Below, piece by piece: positions 24,417-33,591 of a stretch of DNA of 47,599 bases (positions are counted from its first letter, which is position 1; the number at the start of each line of letters is the position of its first letter). The notes under the pieces were generated by a model. It worked only from the letters and a program-made list of their open reading frames with translations, was not told the origin of the DNA and made no database searches. The position numbers were made by a program, and so were the translations under genes. The DNA is taken from NCBI RefSeq assembly GCF_019511445.1, contig NZ_JAEUAN010000033.1:1-47599 (forward strand). The letters run 5' to 3'. The stretch is from Aliirhizobium wenxiniae. Its GTDB lineage: Bacteria; Pseudomonadota; Alphaproteobacteria; Rhizobiales; Rhizobiaceae.

Positions 24417-25880
24417 TCAGGCGTCTGTTTCCGGAACGATAGCAGTGGCTACGCCGGTTGTCGCTCCCGTCACGGGCTCAAGCGCAGAGACGACCGTCAA
24501 ACCTCTGGACCCGAAGCCGAGCTCATGGATTACCGGCTCGTAACCGCTGTCTCTCACCTTCAACACGGAGATCGTGCGTTTGTAACGAGATTCGAGCTCT
24601 ACATGGCGCAGCATAACCAGATTATCCAGTAGGCTGGAGATTTCTGAACCGGGGGCCGTCACCGTCGGCCCAAATAGATCCCGCAACTCCCAGGTCGCAA
24701 CAGTAGTAACACCCAGTGCCCGGATTTCGTTCGTGATGGCCGCAAAAAATTCGACGAGGCGCGCGGGATGGACTGCGGCCCGCTCGAACCCCCCCAGCCC
24801 ATCGATCAAAAGACGTTTGACGCCGCGCGACCGGATCGCATCGAGAAGGCGATGACCGAGCTTGTCGAGCAGGTTTTCGGTCATCGGGTTGTAGATCACC
24901 TCCAGGGCGCCGGACTTGATGGGTGTCTCCAGATCAACCGCAAGCGCCCGCGCCTTCTTCAGAAGCCGGGGAGGGGTTTCGTAGAACCCAAAATGCAGCG
25001 CCGGCTCCTCGGCGCTCGCCTGGCTGAGGAAATTCAATCCCAATGAGGTCTTGCCACATCCCGACGGGCCGAACACGAGCGTTACGGAGCTTTCGGGCAG
25101 TCCACCGCCGAGCATGGCGTCAAATCCGGCTGTTCCCGACGTGATTTGTCTCGCGCCGGGTTCGTCGTCGACGGCGTCGGTCGAAAGGATCGCCTCCAGA
25201 CGCGGATACGCGACCAGCCCCGCTGAGGTGATTTCGAACTGGTGGTAGCCGCCGAGCCCAGCGCTTCCCCTCGACTTCTTGACCTGCAGGCGGCGTACGG
25301 TTCGAACACCGACAAGTTCGTTATGCAGCTCGATGACCCCATCGACCATGGTGTGCTCGGGACTGTCCTCAGTAACGCGCGTGCTAGTCAGGAACAGGAC
25401 GGTGCAGCCGGCGAAGGCAGCCTGACTCTGGACTTCCGCGACGAAGGTTTTCACGTCGAGATTGGTTTCCGCGCGGTCGCTGGCGTTCAGCAGGCCGTCG
25501 AAGACCAGCAGCGTGGCATCCCGACGGGCAATCTCCTGCCGTATGAGGCTGACGACGGCGGAAAGCCCTTCGCCGCGTAGCGTCTGAAACACGCTGACAT
25601 AGGATATGCTCACGCCAAGCTGCGAGCGGTCGAAGAAATCCAGGGTGCCGAGCGCCTGAAACAGACGATCATGGGTTTCCGCCAGCAAGGTCACATACAG
25701 GACCTTCCTGCCCCGCGAGACGTTGGCGAACGCCACCTGGTTTGAAAAGATTGTCTTACCGGCGCCGGGATGACCCTGGACGATATAGGAAGCCCCCTCC
25801 ACCAAGCCACCGCCGAGGATGGTGTCGAGGCGGGGAATTCCAGTGGACAGTCTTGGAAGCTGGTGCATGAAATTGGTCAT
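24417..25880 (-). CDS. KaiC-like double-domain ATPase
   Basis: 487 residues in two RecA/KaiC domains. Domain 1 has Walker A QGHPGAGKT (about 35-43) and a Walker B-like ATLLVFDGL. Domain 2 has Walker A FGPSGCGKT (about 270), FGFYETP with the catalytic Glu position, and RLLIDGLGG. It resembles KaiC of cyanobacteria and its relatives in non-photosynthetic bacteria, but no kaiA or kaiB is nearby. Instead a receiver follows and an HWE kinase is divergent, suggesting a phospho-relay-linked ATPase switch or timer. KaiC itself forms hexamers. The role is inferred. Confidence 0.9.
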   Translation of the reverse strand: MTNFMHQLPRLSTGIPRLDTILGGGLVEGASYIVQGHPGAGKTIFSNQVAFANVSRGRKVLYVTLLAETHDRLFQALGTLDFFDRSQLGVSISYVSVFQTLRGEGLSAVVSLIRQEIARRDATLLVFDGLLNASDRAETNLDVKTFVAEVQSQAAFAGCTVLFLTSTRVTEDSPEHTMVDGVIELHNELVGVRTVRRLQVKKSRGSAGLGGYHQFEITSAGLVAYPRLEAILSTDAVDDEPGARQITSGTAGFDAMLGGGLPESSVTLVFGPSGCGKTSLGLNFLSQASAEEPALHFGFYETPPRLLKKARALAVDLETPIKSGALEVIYNPMTENLLDKLGHRLLDAIRSRGVKRLLIDGLGGFERAAVHPARLVEFFAAITNEIRALGVTTVATWELRDLFGPTVTAPGSEISSLLDNLVMLRHVELESRYKRTISVLKVRDSGYEPVIHELGFGSRGLTVVSALEPVTGATTGVATAIVPETDA

Positions 25881-26049
25881 CCGGTAGGGGAGGGTGATCG
25901 CACCCTAGGTCCGGCTGACGATATTGCAACAGTCGAGCCGCACAAACTGCTTTATTTTACCCACCAAGGGGCTATGGTCAGCGGGCTGGGCGCGAACATC
26001 CTCTCGTTCAAGTTCTTTTCCAGTCACATCCTGGGGTACGTGAACGCTG

Positions 26050-27129
26050 ATGGCAGACAGAGACATTGACGGGGAGGGCGATAGCGCCCAGGACCGTCTT
26101 GAACAGCTTGAAGCGGGTGTCGTGGCTGCAAAGCCAGGACATGATGCGGCGGCCTTTCTTGCGGCGATCGTCGAATCCTCTGAAGACGCGATCATCAGCA
26201 AGTCGCTGCAGGGGATCATCACCACCTGGAACAAGAGCGCCGAGCGGGTGTTCCGCTATACGGCAGACGAAGCGGTGGGACGGCCGATCACCATGCTGAT
26301 CCCGGAGGATCGTCTGGACGAAGAGCCGGCCATCCTGGCGCGGATCAGGGCTGGGGAGCGGGTCGACCACTTCGAGACGATCCGACGTCGCAAGGACGGC
26401 ACCTTCATCGACATCTCCCTGACGATCTCGCCGATCCGTGACAGCAATGGAAAGATCATTGGCGCATCAAAGATTGCCCGTGATATCTCGGATCGGAAAC
26501 GATCGGCACAGCATCAAGATCTACTGCTGCGCGAAATGCATCATCGCGTGAAGAACCTCTTCGCGATCACAGGCAGCATCATCACGCTGGCGGCGCGAAC
26601 CGCGCAGACACCGGCCGACCTTGCCATCGGCATGAAGGACCGGCTCGTCGCCCTGTCGCGGGCTCACGAAATGACCTTGCCGAGCTTTACCGGCGGTGAA
26701 GCCTTCGCCGAAAAGCCTACGACGCTGTTCAAGCTCCTCTCCAGCTTACTCTCTCCGTTTGAGGACGAGGAGGGCAGGCGGTGGCGGCTGCATGGTGAAG
26801 ACATTGCTGTCGGCGCCGACAGGGTCACGAGCGTCGCACTGCTGTTTCATGAATATGCCACCAATTCGGTAAAGTATGGCGCTCTCGCTGTGCCGGAGGG
26901 GCGACTGGATGTCACCCTGTGTTCAACGTCTGACAGCGTGAAGATCGCATGGTTGGAATCCGATGCAAGTCTCACAGCTGTTGCCGATACCAACGCAACC
27001 GGTTTCGGAACGACGCTCGAGCAGATGGTGGTTAGGACGTTGAATGCGCAGGTGTCGCGAGAGTGGCAGCCCCATGGACTTCTGATCAGGCTTACGGCCC
27101 CGCGTGATGCCTTCGCACTCCCAACATAA
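26050..27129 (+). CDS. Sensor histidine kinase, HWE family (PAS-HWE), divergent from the KaiC-like gene
   Basis: 359 residues, cytosolic. One PAS domain (about 33-150, AAIVESSEDAIISKSL to IARDISDRKR) is followed by an HWE transmitter with the His in REMHHRVKNLFAI, the N-box FHEYATNSVKYGAL and a W-x-E-like AWLESDA. The glycine loop is ATGFGTTLEQM. The start at 26050 has a weak ribosome site. It is divergent from kaiC-receiver across 169 bp, which supports a shared circuit. Confidence 0.92.
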   Translation: MADRDIDGEGDSAQDRLEQLEAGVVAAKPGHDAAAFLAAIVESSEDAIISKSLQGIITTWNKSAERVFRYTADEAVGRPITMLIPEDRLDEEPAILARIRAGERVDHFETIRRRKDGTFIDISLTISPIRDSNGKIIGASKIARDISDRKRSAQHQDLLLREMHHRVKNLFAITGSIITLAARTAQTPADLAIGMKDRLVALSRAHEMTLPSFTGGEAFAEKPTTLFKLLSSLLSPFEDEEGRRWRLHGEDIAVGADRVTSVALLFHEYATNSVKYGALAVPEGRLDVTLCSTSDSVKIAWLESDASLTAVADTNATGFGTTLEQMVVRTLNAQVSREWQPHGLLIRLTAPRDAFALPT

Positions 27130-27794
27130 GCCTGGGTATCGCAGGCGATCAAAGCCGTGTTTGGTCGTTCACTTTGGGCGGCTCCCAAACTCGCGGGCGA
27201 GGGGAAGAAGGCCAATGATGTTGGAGGACGTTTATCGCCGTTGCGGAGCGGACATGTCCAGCTCAGGAGACCATGGACACGATCACGCAACCGATGTCAT
27301 CCTTGGCCAACGGCTATGTGTCACCAGAGCAACATCGCTTATCAAGTAAGCGCCCGTACTATCCTCGTTGTCGAAGACGACTTTTCATTGCCTTCAAGAC
27401 CAAGGCTGCTTTGACGAAAGCGGGCTTTGAGGTGCCGGGGCCGGCAAGCTCCCCCGATCGTTGGAATGACGGTTTCGGGTCTTCAAACACTACCGGTATC
27501 TGCCAAATGAGCCGTCCGAAAAGCGCCAGGGGGCGCCTTTCACCTGAGCTGACCACGTCGGCAAGAACGCCGGGAACGATCTTCGTGATCGGCCGCCGCT
27601 TACCGATGACAATAGGAGATCGTCTCTAAGATACCGGACTGACGCGCCGATCACGAGCGCGACCACCTCCAGACATAACGAGAAAGCCGATCGATTTCCT
27701 GCGACGGCGGGCTATATTCCAAGTGTAACGACGACGAGCAGCCTGACGTTCTGTTCGGCGCCGGACACAATCCTTGCAGGAGGCGTTGGGTACA
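27130..27794. other. Intergenic stretch with a degraded receiver
   Basis: About 665 bp between two kinase genes. Apart from the receiver relic at 27349-27462 I find no convincing gene. The one GGAAC here (near 27570) is not followed by a GTT at 16 bases. Confidence 0.45.
27349..27462 (+). pseudogene. Degraded response regulator receiver fragment
   Basis: One frame reads ARTILVVEDDF and the next continues FIAFKTKAALTKAGFEVPGPASS, together the first third of a receiver domain. A frameshift at about 27380 separates the two, and nothing resembling the phospho-acceptor half follows. It probably belonged to the kinase at 26050. Confidence 0.7.
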
Positions 27795-30587
27795 ATGGAC
27801 GCTCAGAACAAATTTTCAGGCCGCCAGCGCGTGCTTTCCGAATTCGGAGACTTTGTCCTTGACCATGAGGATCTCGATGAGATCCTCACAGAGTGCTGCC
27901 GCCTGGTGGCCGAGGCACTGAGCGCTGATCTTGCCAAGGTTTTGGAAATTGAACGGGAGACGAACACCGGTCTCATTCGAGCTGGTGTCGGCTGGGATCC
28001 AGGTATCGTTGGCCTTCAACGAGTGAGCCTGAGCGAGCGATCCTCGGAGGCCTATGCGATTGAAAGAGCCGAACCGGTCATCACAAATGACCTTATTCAC
28101 GAACAGCGGTTTGTCTTCCCCGCATTCCTGATGGATCATCACGTCGTTGCACTGGTTAACGTGCCAATCTTCCTGCCGGGTCGCAAACCCTACGGAGTCC
28201 TGCAGGTCGATGCGCGCGAACCACGTGAATTTGATCAGGAAGATATCGAGTTCCTCAAAACCTACGCCATGACGCTCGGGCCGGTAATCGACCGGTTGCT
28301 GAAAGCCTCGGCACTGAGCGCAGCCGACGAGCGCCTGAGGCTGATCGTCGAGAATGCTCATGCCTACGTGCTGATCGTGAGCGACGCGGAGGACAGGATC
28401 ACGGACTGGCTGGGCGGGTCGGAAGAAATTCTGGGCTGGTCGGCTCAAGAAGCGATCGGCCAGACCAGCGATATCATCTTCACGGAGGAGGACCGTGTTG
28501 CAGCCATACCCGATCGTGAACTGTCGACGGCCCGCGCCGAGGGGGCAGCAGCAAACGTGCGATGGCATCGACGCAAGGATGGGTCGCGGGTTTTTCTCGA
28601 CGGGCAGACGATCGCGCTCAGAGATCATGGAGGCAATCTGCGTGGCTATTACAAAATCGCCCAGGATAATACCGAGCGCAAGCTGAACGAAGACCGCCAG
28701 GGTTTCCTACTTGGCCTGTCAGATAGCCTGCGCTCCCTTTCGACGCCTGGTGAAATCGCCTCGACCGTGACCCGGGAGCTCGGCGAGGAAATCGGCGTCG
28801 ACAGAGTCATCTACGGCGAGATCCTCAATGGGATGCTGAAGGTCGAGCACGAGTACGCCGCGAATGCGCCATCGATTATAGGACAGCATTCTCTGGAGCC
28901 GCTCGGGCGTGACTTCCTGAACGTCTATCGGTCGGGCGCTTTGACCAAGAGTTCAGACGTGTCGACGGATCCACGGTTTGACGACGCAGCGCGCGCGAAC
29001 CTCGGCGAACGGCAGATCGCTGCCTTCGCCGATCTGGTTCTGTTTGACGACGCCAAGGAGGTCAGCTTCCTTGGCGTCCAGAACACCACCAGACGTTCGT
29101 GGAGCGCCTCCGATGAATATCTCATCCGCGAAGTCGGCGACCGCGTCCGGTCTGCCATCGATCGTGTCAGAGCAGAGGCCGCGGTCCGCGAAAGTGAGGC
29201 GCGGATGCGCCAGTTCGGCGAAGCATCGTCGGACGTCATCTGGATGCGAGATCCGAAGACCCTGCAGTGGGAATATGTAAGCCCCGCCTTCGAGACCGTT
29301 TATGGTGTTTCGCTTGATGTGGCGCATCAGGGCGATAACTTCCAGACGTGGAAGGATCTCATTCTCGAGGAGGATCGAGAGGCCGTGCTGCAAGGAATCC
29401 ACAGTGTCTGCGCTGGAGAGCAGGTGACAGTGGAATTCCGGATCCGCCGTCCCGATGGCGGCATCCGCTGGCTGCGCGATACTGACTTTCCGATCTACGG
29501 CCCGAGCGGGCAAGTGGAGCGCATCGGCGGTATCGGCCAGGACATCACCGAGATCAAACGCGCTCAGGAACAGCTCGAGCAAAGCGAGGAACGGCTTCGT
29601 AGCGCCGTCGAGGTGGGCCGACTGGGCCTGTGGGACTGGAATGTGCTGACTGGCGAGGTCCATTGGTCGGATGAACATTTTCGCATGGAAGGTTACGCCG
29701 TCGGCGAGGTCAGCCCGAGCTATGAGGCGTGGGTGGCGCGGATCCACCCTGACGATCGGCCGGCCTCCGAGGCAGCATTGCATGGTGCTATGGAGAACCA
29801 CACCGAGTTCGTTCATGAGTTTCGCGTGGTGCATCCGGACGGCTCGGAACATTGGCTGTCGGGCAGGGGCCGGTTCTTCTACGACGACGCGGGAAGACCC
29901 GTTAGAATGATCGGCTCGATGATCGAGACGACCGAGCGACGGACGTGGGAGGACCGGCAGAAAGTGTTGGTGGCAGAGCTCCAGCACCGCACACGTAACC
30001 TGATTGGTGTGGTGCGCTCGATGGCGGACAAGACAGCCCGTGCCAGTGCCGATCTTCCGGACTTCAGGGGCAGGTTCCGCGACCGGCTCGACGCACTTTC
30101 GCGCGTTCAAGGTCTGCTGTCACGGTTGAACGATGTCGATCGGGTGACCTTCGACGATTTGATTCGCACAGAGCTTTCTGCCATGGGCGGCTCGTTCGAT
30201 AAGGTGACATTGGAAGGACCGGCCGGCGTAAGGTTACGCTCGTCGACGGTGCAGACGCTGGCCATGGCACTCCACGAGCTGGCGACCAACGCTGTTAAAT
30301 ACGGTGCGCTGAGCCAGTCCGACGCCCATCTCCACATCAGTTGGTCATTCGAGGCCTCTGGCGACAAGGACAAGCCCTGGCTCCATATCGACTGGCGGGA
30401 GAGCGGGGTGGCGATGGCGCCAGAGGGAAACACTCCGCGTGGCACGGGACAGGGCCGGGAATTGATCGAGCAGGCATTGCCTTACCAGCTCAGCGCCAAG
30501 ACAAAGTACACCCTCGGATCGGACGGCGTCCACTGCGCCATCTCCATTCCGGTATCCAATACTACCTCGGAGGCTGGCCATGATTGA
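27795..30587 (+). CDS. Large multi-sensor HWE histidine kinase (GAF-PAS-GAF-PAS-PAS-HWE)
   Basis: 930 residues without membrane segments. Order: GAF (about 15-165), PAS (175-300), GAF (305-455), PAS (460-585), PAS (590-715), HWE transmitter (720-930). The His is in AELQHRTRNLIGV, the N-box is LHELATNAVKYGALS, and the W-x-E is IDWRESG. ATG 27795 is preferred; AGGAGG lies 11 bases upstream. Five sensor domains imply integration of several cues, but the ligands are unknown. Its stop overlaps the following receiver gene by 8 bp. Confidence 0.94.
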   Translation: MDAQNKFSGRQRVLSEFGDFVLDHEDLDEILTECCRLVAEALSADLAKVLEIERETNTGLIRAGVGWDPGIVGLQRVSLSERSSEAYAIERAEPVITNDLIHEQRFVFPAFLMDHHVVALVNVPIFLPGRKPYGVLQVDAREPREFDQEDIEFLKTYAMTLGPVIDRLLKASALSAADERLRLIVENAHAYVLIVSDAEDRITDWLGGSEEILGWSAQEAIGQTSDIIFTEEDRVAAIPDRELSTARAEGAAANVRWHRRKDGSRVFLDGQTIALRDHGGNLRGYYKIAQDNTERKLNEDRQGFLLGLSDSLRSLSTPGEIASTVTRELGEEIGVDRVIYGEILNGMLKVEHEYAANAPSIIGQHSLEPLGRDFLNVYRSGALTKSSDVSTDPRFDDAARANLGERQIAAFADLVLFDDAKEVSFLGVQNTTRRSWSASDEYLIREVGDRVRSAIDRVRAEAAVRESEARMRQFGEASSDVIWMRDPKTLQWEYVSPAFETVYGVSLDVAHQGDNFQTWKDLILEEDREAVLQGIHSVCAGEQVTVEFRIRRPDGGIRWLRDTDFPIYGPSGQVERIGGIGQDITEIKRAQEQLEQSEERLRSAVEVGRLGLWDWNVLTGEVHWSDEHFRMEGYAVGEVSPSYEAWVARIHPDDRPASEAALHGAMENHTEFVHEFRVVHPDGSEHWLSGRGRFFYDDAGRPVRMIGSMIETTERRTWEDRQKVLVAELQHRTRNLIGVVRSMADKTARASADLPDFRGRFRDRLDALSRVQGLLSRLNDVDRVTFDDLIRTELSAMGGSFDKVTLEGPAGVRLRSSTVQTLAMALHELATNAVKYGALSQSDAHLHISWSFEASGDKDKPWLHIDWRESGVAMAPEGNTPRGTGQGRELIEQALPYQLSAKTKYTLGSDGVHCAISIPVSNTTSEAGHD

Positions 30588-30936
30588 AAACACCTTGAAA
30601 GGTTGCCGCATTCTCGTCGTCGAAGATGAATACATGCTGGCTGACGAACTTCGTACGGAGCTGAGCGACGCAGGCGCCGTGGTCCTCGGGCCGGTGCCTT
30701 CCGTCGAACAGGCTATCGCCCTGATCCGACAAGAAGACAGGATCGACGGGGCGATCCTCGATATCAATCTCGGCGGCGAGCTGGCCTATCCCGTCGCCGA
30801 CCTGCTTTTAGAGCAAGGCATCTCCTTCGTGTTTTCGACCGGTTATGACAACGCCGCGCTCCCGTCTCGCTTTGTGGACGTTCCCCGTTGCGAGAAGCCG
30901 ATCGACGTCAACGCAGTCGCCCGGGCTTTGGGCTGA
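30580..30936 (+). CDS. Single-domain response regulator, FAT GUY-like
   Basis: 118 residues. VVEDEYMLADEL, Asp61 in AILDINLGGE, then SFVFSTGYD and CEKP. The FxFxTGY strand is close to the PFxFATGY motif of the FAT GUY receivers, which work with HWE/HisKA_2 kinases in the alphaproteobacterial general stress response. It overlaps the upstream kinase by 8 bp with GGAGG as its ribosome site, so it is translationally coupled and probably cognate. Confidence 0.93.
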   Translation: MIENTLKGCRILVVEDEYMLADELRTELSDAGAVVLGPVPSVEQAIALIRQEDRIDGAILDINLGGELAYPVADLLLEQGISFVFSTGYDNAALPSRFVDVPRCEKPIDVNAVARALG

Positions 30937-30994
30937 CGGCCTTTAGGACCTTCAGGCCAACGTCATCATCGACCACAATATCGTCATCGCGCCG

Positions 30995-31019
30995 GGAACT
31001 CTCACGGCTCTCACATGTT
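30995..31019 (+). promoter_or_regulatory. EcfG-type promoter of the receiver gene at 31052
   Basis: GGAAC (30995-30999), 16 bases, TGTT (31016-31019) followed by C, 33 bp before ATG 31052. Confidence 0.78.
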
Positions 31020-31051
31020 CGTGCCCGACATCTTCAGAAAGGTGGACGACC

Positions 31052-31441
31052 ATGGCGGGCGCCGCACGTGGAGATCACAATGACGTTCGGCGGGTTCTCG
31101 TGGTCGAGGATGAATTCCTCATTGCCATGGACCTCAGATCGCTCCTGGTCGAAAGCGGCTTCAGCGTTCTGGGGCCAGCTGGCACTGTCGCCGATGCTCT
31201 GGAACTCCTCGAGGGCGAAACGCCTGACATTGCCTTGCTGGATGTGAATATCGGCGATGAGCGGGTCACGCCGGTTGCCGTCAGGCTACGATCCCTTGAT
31301 GTTCCGTTCATTCTCTCAAGCGCCAGTGTCGGCTCGGGCACAGCACTACCCCCGATCCTCGATCCTCGCGGCGGCCGTGAACATTGCCAAGCCAGTCATC
31401 AGCGGATCCTGCTCGATGCGCTTTACAGCTTCTTGAAATGA
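31052..31441 (+). CDS. Single-domain response regulator with a scrambled C-terminal segment
   Basis: 129 residues. The first 100 are a normal receiver (LVVEDEFLIAMDL, Asp64 in ALLDVNIGDE, VPFILSSAS). Residues from about 101 read PPILDPRGGREHCQASHQR, which is not receiver-like, then LLDALYSFLK returns to family. A neighbouring frame encodes AAAVNIAKPVISGS, with the missing conserved Lys-Pro. A 7-bp tandem duplication (31354-31367) plus one lost base explain this, so the ORF is intact in length but lacks the switch Lys. It may be inactive. Confidence 0.75.
   Translation: MAGAARGDHNDVRRVLVVEDEFLIAMDLRSLLVESGFSVLGPAGTVADALELLEGETPDIALLDVNIGDERVTPVAVRLRSLDVPFILSSASVGSGTALPPILDPRGGREHCQASHQRILLDALYSFLK
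31354..31367 (+). repeat. 7-bp tandem duplication GATCCTC x2
   Basis: Two adjacent copies of GATCCTC. Removing one restores the receiver reading frame through the conserved Lys-Pro. Confidence 0.85.
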
Positions 31442-31604
31442 GTTTGGCAGTGCCGGAGCAAATATCCTGCGTCGAAGGCTACTCTTCGGCGTCGCATTCG
31501 AACAAGCTCTGTCCGGCTATCTTGCTAGCTGGCCGGCTACGTATGGGCGAAACATTGGTCGCGCCTGGACGTTTTGATGGTCCAGTCAGAACACAAGGTG
31601 AGCT

Positions 31605-31823
31605 GTGATTGAAGCCAATCCGTCAGACATCCATGGGGACAAGGAGACGTCAGGCGAAGAGTTCTGTCGGCTCGTTCGCGAGCGTTGGCCCAGCATTGGC
31701 ATCGTCTTTGCGACCGGATCGAACCAGGGACAGAACTATCGGACGGGTCACGGACGGCCCTTCTTGTCAAGCCGCATACACTTTGAGGAGCTTCAAGGAG
31801 CGATAAAAGCGGTTAGTGAATAA
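31605..31823 (+). pseudogene. Truncated receiver domain (72 codons)
   Basis: From GTG 31605 the product reads SDIHGDKETSGEEFCRLVRERWPSIGIVFATG, then GRPFLSSRIHFEELQGAIKAV. This is the second half of a receiver, starting at the phospho-acceptor region and with SSR replacing the usual (L/M)KPY. The acidic pair and first half are missing. It could still be translated (AAGGTGAG upstream), but is probably a relic. A terminator follows at 31853. Confidence 0.7.
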
Positions 31824-31852
31824 GAGGACCGGATCAGCTCCTCGGCACGTAG

Positions 31853-31876
31853 AAGGCGCTCGTAGAGCGCCTTTTT
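31853..31876 (+). terminator. Intrinsic terminator after the receiver relic
   Basis: AAGGCGCTC (31853-31861), loop GTA, GAGCGCCTT (31865-31873) and further T residues. A perfect 9-bp stem with a T-run on the plus strand. Confidence 0.85.
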
Positions 31877-31942
31877 ACCGATACCATCATAAAGCAGCGT
31901 CTGCTTTCAAATGCCAGGCGGTTGCTGCCGGTCGCCTGCACT

Positions 31943-32455
31943 TTAAACCTTGGCTCGCTCTCCAGCCTCCCGCAGCGACAGGAACTTCGTTGTGACCGCA
32001 GCGATATTTTCGTCGAGCCATGCCGCCATCGCTTGTTCCTCGGCAAGGTTTGCTTGCAGCGCGGAGGTCGCAGCACCGTAACCTCCCGCTTCCGCGACGG
32101 TCAGTAGCGACTTGTAGGCCGCCATCTCGAAATTCTCCAACGCGAAGTTTGCGAACGAGTTTTTTTGGATCTCGTCGCCGGCCATGGTGTGCCCCATTGC
32201 GGCCATAGCTCCGGTGAATGACAGCGCCATATCCTTCAGTGAGGAATGGTCCTCGTTCAACCCGGCTAGGATGTCTTCGAGCCGGCCGATCTGGCCTTCC
32301 GTCTCCCGGATATGTTGTTCGAGTTTGGCCGCGACCTCTGGATAGTTTTCGATGCGCGAAAGCTGAGGCTTCATGATCGACAACGCTTGGTTCTCCATCG
32401 CGTGCGCATTTCTCAGGCCTGTTACAAACACTTCGCGGGTTTCGTTGGCTGCCAT
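31943..32455 (-). CDS. DUF892 (YciF-type) ferritin-like protein
   Basis: 170 residues, an all-helical four-helix bundle with the family's spaced acidic and His residues (ENQALSIMKPQL, EQHIRETEGQIGRLEDIL, ENFEMAAYKSLL, NLAEEQAMAAWLDENI). DUF892 proteins are stress-induced, have a ferritin-like metal site, and their exact activity is unclear. GGAGAGAAAA precedes the ATG. A second DUF892 gene lies at 35678-36178, only moderately similar to it. Confidence 0.92.
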   Translation of the reverse strand: MAANETREVFVTGLRNAHAMENQALSIMKPQLSRIENYPEVAAKLEQHIRETEGQIGRLEDILAGLNEDHSSLKDMALSFTGAMAAMGHTMAGDEIQKNSFANFALENFEMAAYKSLLTVAEAGGYGAATSALQANLAEEQAMAAWLDENIAAVTTKFLSLREAGERAKV

Positions 32456-32526
32456 TTTTTCTCTCCGTTGTTCATCTGCAGCGAAAACACCCGAAGAGCA
32501 GCAATGATCCCCTCGTCGGTGGACCG

Positions 32527-32551
32527 GGAACTCTCAACAGCGGTTCGGGTT
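32527..32551 (+). promoter_or_regulatory. EcfG-type promoter of the hydrolase pseudogene
   Basis: GGAAC (32527-32531), 16 bases, GGTT (32548-32551) followed by C, 26 bp before ATG 32577. Confidence 0.72.
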
Positions 32552-32576
32552 CGCCCATCGGAATGGAGGATCGACG

Positions 32577-33152
32577 ATGGTGGGCAGATGGATCCACTTG
32601 TGCATCGACATGCAGCGCATGTTCGCCGAGGATACGCCCTCGGCAAGTCCCCTGGATGCGGGAGGTGTCTCCGGCGGTACAGGAGGTATCAACCCGTCAC
32701 CCGCAGAGCACAATATTCACGCGCTTCGTCCCGCCCGCCCGAGCAGAGCATATGGCGGGCATGTGGCGGTCCTACTATGAGAAGTGGCCGATGATGACGA
32801 CGGAGCAGCTCGGGGAGGAAATGGTCGATCTCGTTCCTTCGCTAAAGGCGTTTGTGCCCCGGCCCGTATCCTCGACAAGATGACCTACTCTCCATGGGTG
32901 AGTGGCAAGCTGCACGCCGTGCTGTTAGAGGACGGTGTCGATACGGTCGTGTTGACAGGGGGAGAAACTGATGTCTGCGTCCTGGCAGCCGCGCTCGGCG
33001 CTGTCGATCTGGGATATAAGGTAGTCGTGTTGAAGGACGCCGTATGCAGCGGAGCGGATGAAACCCATGACGCCTCGCTGGAGCTTCTTGGCAATCGCTA
33101 CTCTGTCCAGCTTGAGATCATCATGACCGAAGCGTTTCTAGCCGACGCGTGA
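32577..33152 (+). pseudogene. Isochorismatase-like cysteine hydrolase, double frameshift
   Basis: Three segments in two frames together make one hydrolase of about 190 residues. They are GRWIHLCIDMQRMFAEDTP, then VSPAVQEVSTRHPQSTIFTRF to SLKAFVP in a second frame, then ARILDKMTYSPW to LLGNRYSVQLEIIMTEAFL back in the first. The shifts lie near 32641 and 32857. The catalytic Asp (CIDMQ), a Lys and Cys (ETDVCVLA) are all encoded. The promoter and ribosome site (GGAGG) survive, so the damage may be recent or a sequence error. A 57-bp relic of a second copy is at 22290. Confidence 0.85.
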
Positions 33153-33299
33153 CACACGTACCACGGGCTTCATCATCGCGCGCCGCGGGCACTCCCCTGC
33201 CGGCTCCTGTGTCTAGAGGGCCAGACACGGGAAGGCCGGACGAAATGTCTGCCGAAGTGCCGCCGCATGCGCAAGCCGGCAAAGTCCCTGTCCCAGGCG

Positions 33300-33578
33300 T
33301 TATGAACCGTGAGATTCGGCGGGGTGGGAAATTTCTTCCAATGCATTTTGCCCTTCCACGTCGGTCATCGCGTTCTGCTGCTCGAGCAGATACTGTTCAA
33401 CATTACCACCACAGGCTTCCTTCAACTGAGCTACAGTGAAACCAGCAACCTCGGCCTGCAGCCAAAGCAGTTTCGCTTGCTCCTGGAAATCCGCCTTTCG
33501 ATCATGGATCCCCGGCGGCCCGATGATCTCTCGCACTCTGTCATCTAACCAGTCGCTGATTTTCTGCATGTTGTTCAA
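33300..33578 (-). CDS. Hypothetical protein, possibly DUF768-like
   Basis: 92 residues, helical and soluble. The central part (QAKLLWLQAEVAGFTVAQLKEACGGNVEQYLL) resembles short rhizobial proteins of the DUF768 sort, a low-confidence comparison. It lies 13 bp downstream of the next gene on the same strand (33592-34008), so they are probably one transcript. Function unknown. Confidence 0.65.
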   Translation of the reverse strand: MNNMQKISDWLDDRVREIIGPPGIHDRKADFQEQAKLLWLQAEVAGFTVAQLKEACGGNVEQYLLEQQNAMTDVEGQNALEEISHPAESHGS

Positions 33579-33591
33579 AGTCCTTGTTGAG

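Noticed and set aside
27565..27600. GGAAC in the 27.1-27.8 kb gap as a further EcfG promoter
   Set aside because: Sixteen bases later the sequence is CGCC, not NGTT, and no start codon follows at a suitable distance.
28953..30110. 385-codon minus-strand ORF
   Set aside because: Antisense to the PAS domains of the 930-residue kinase, which has unmistakable motifs.
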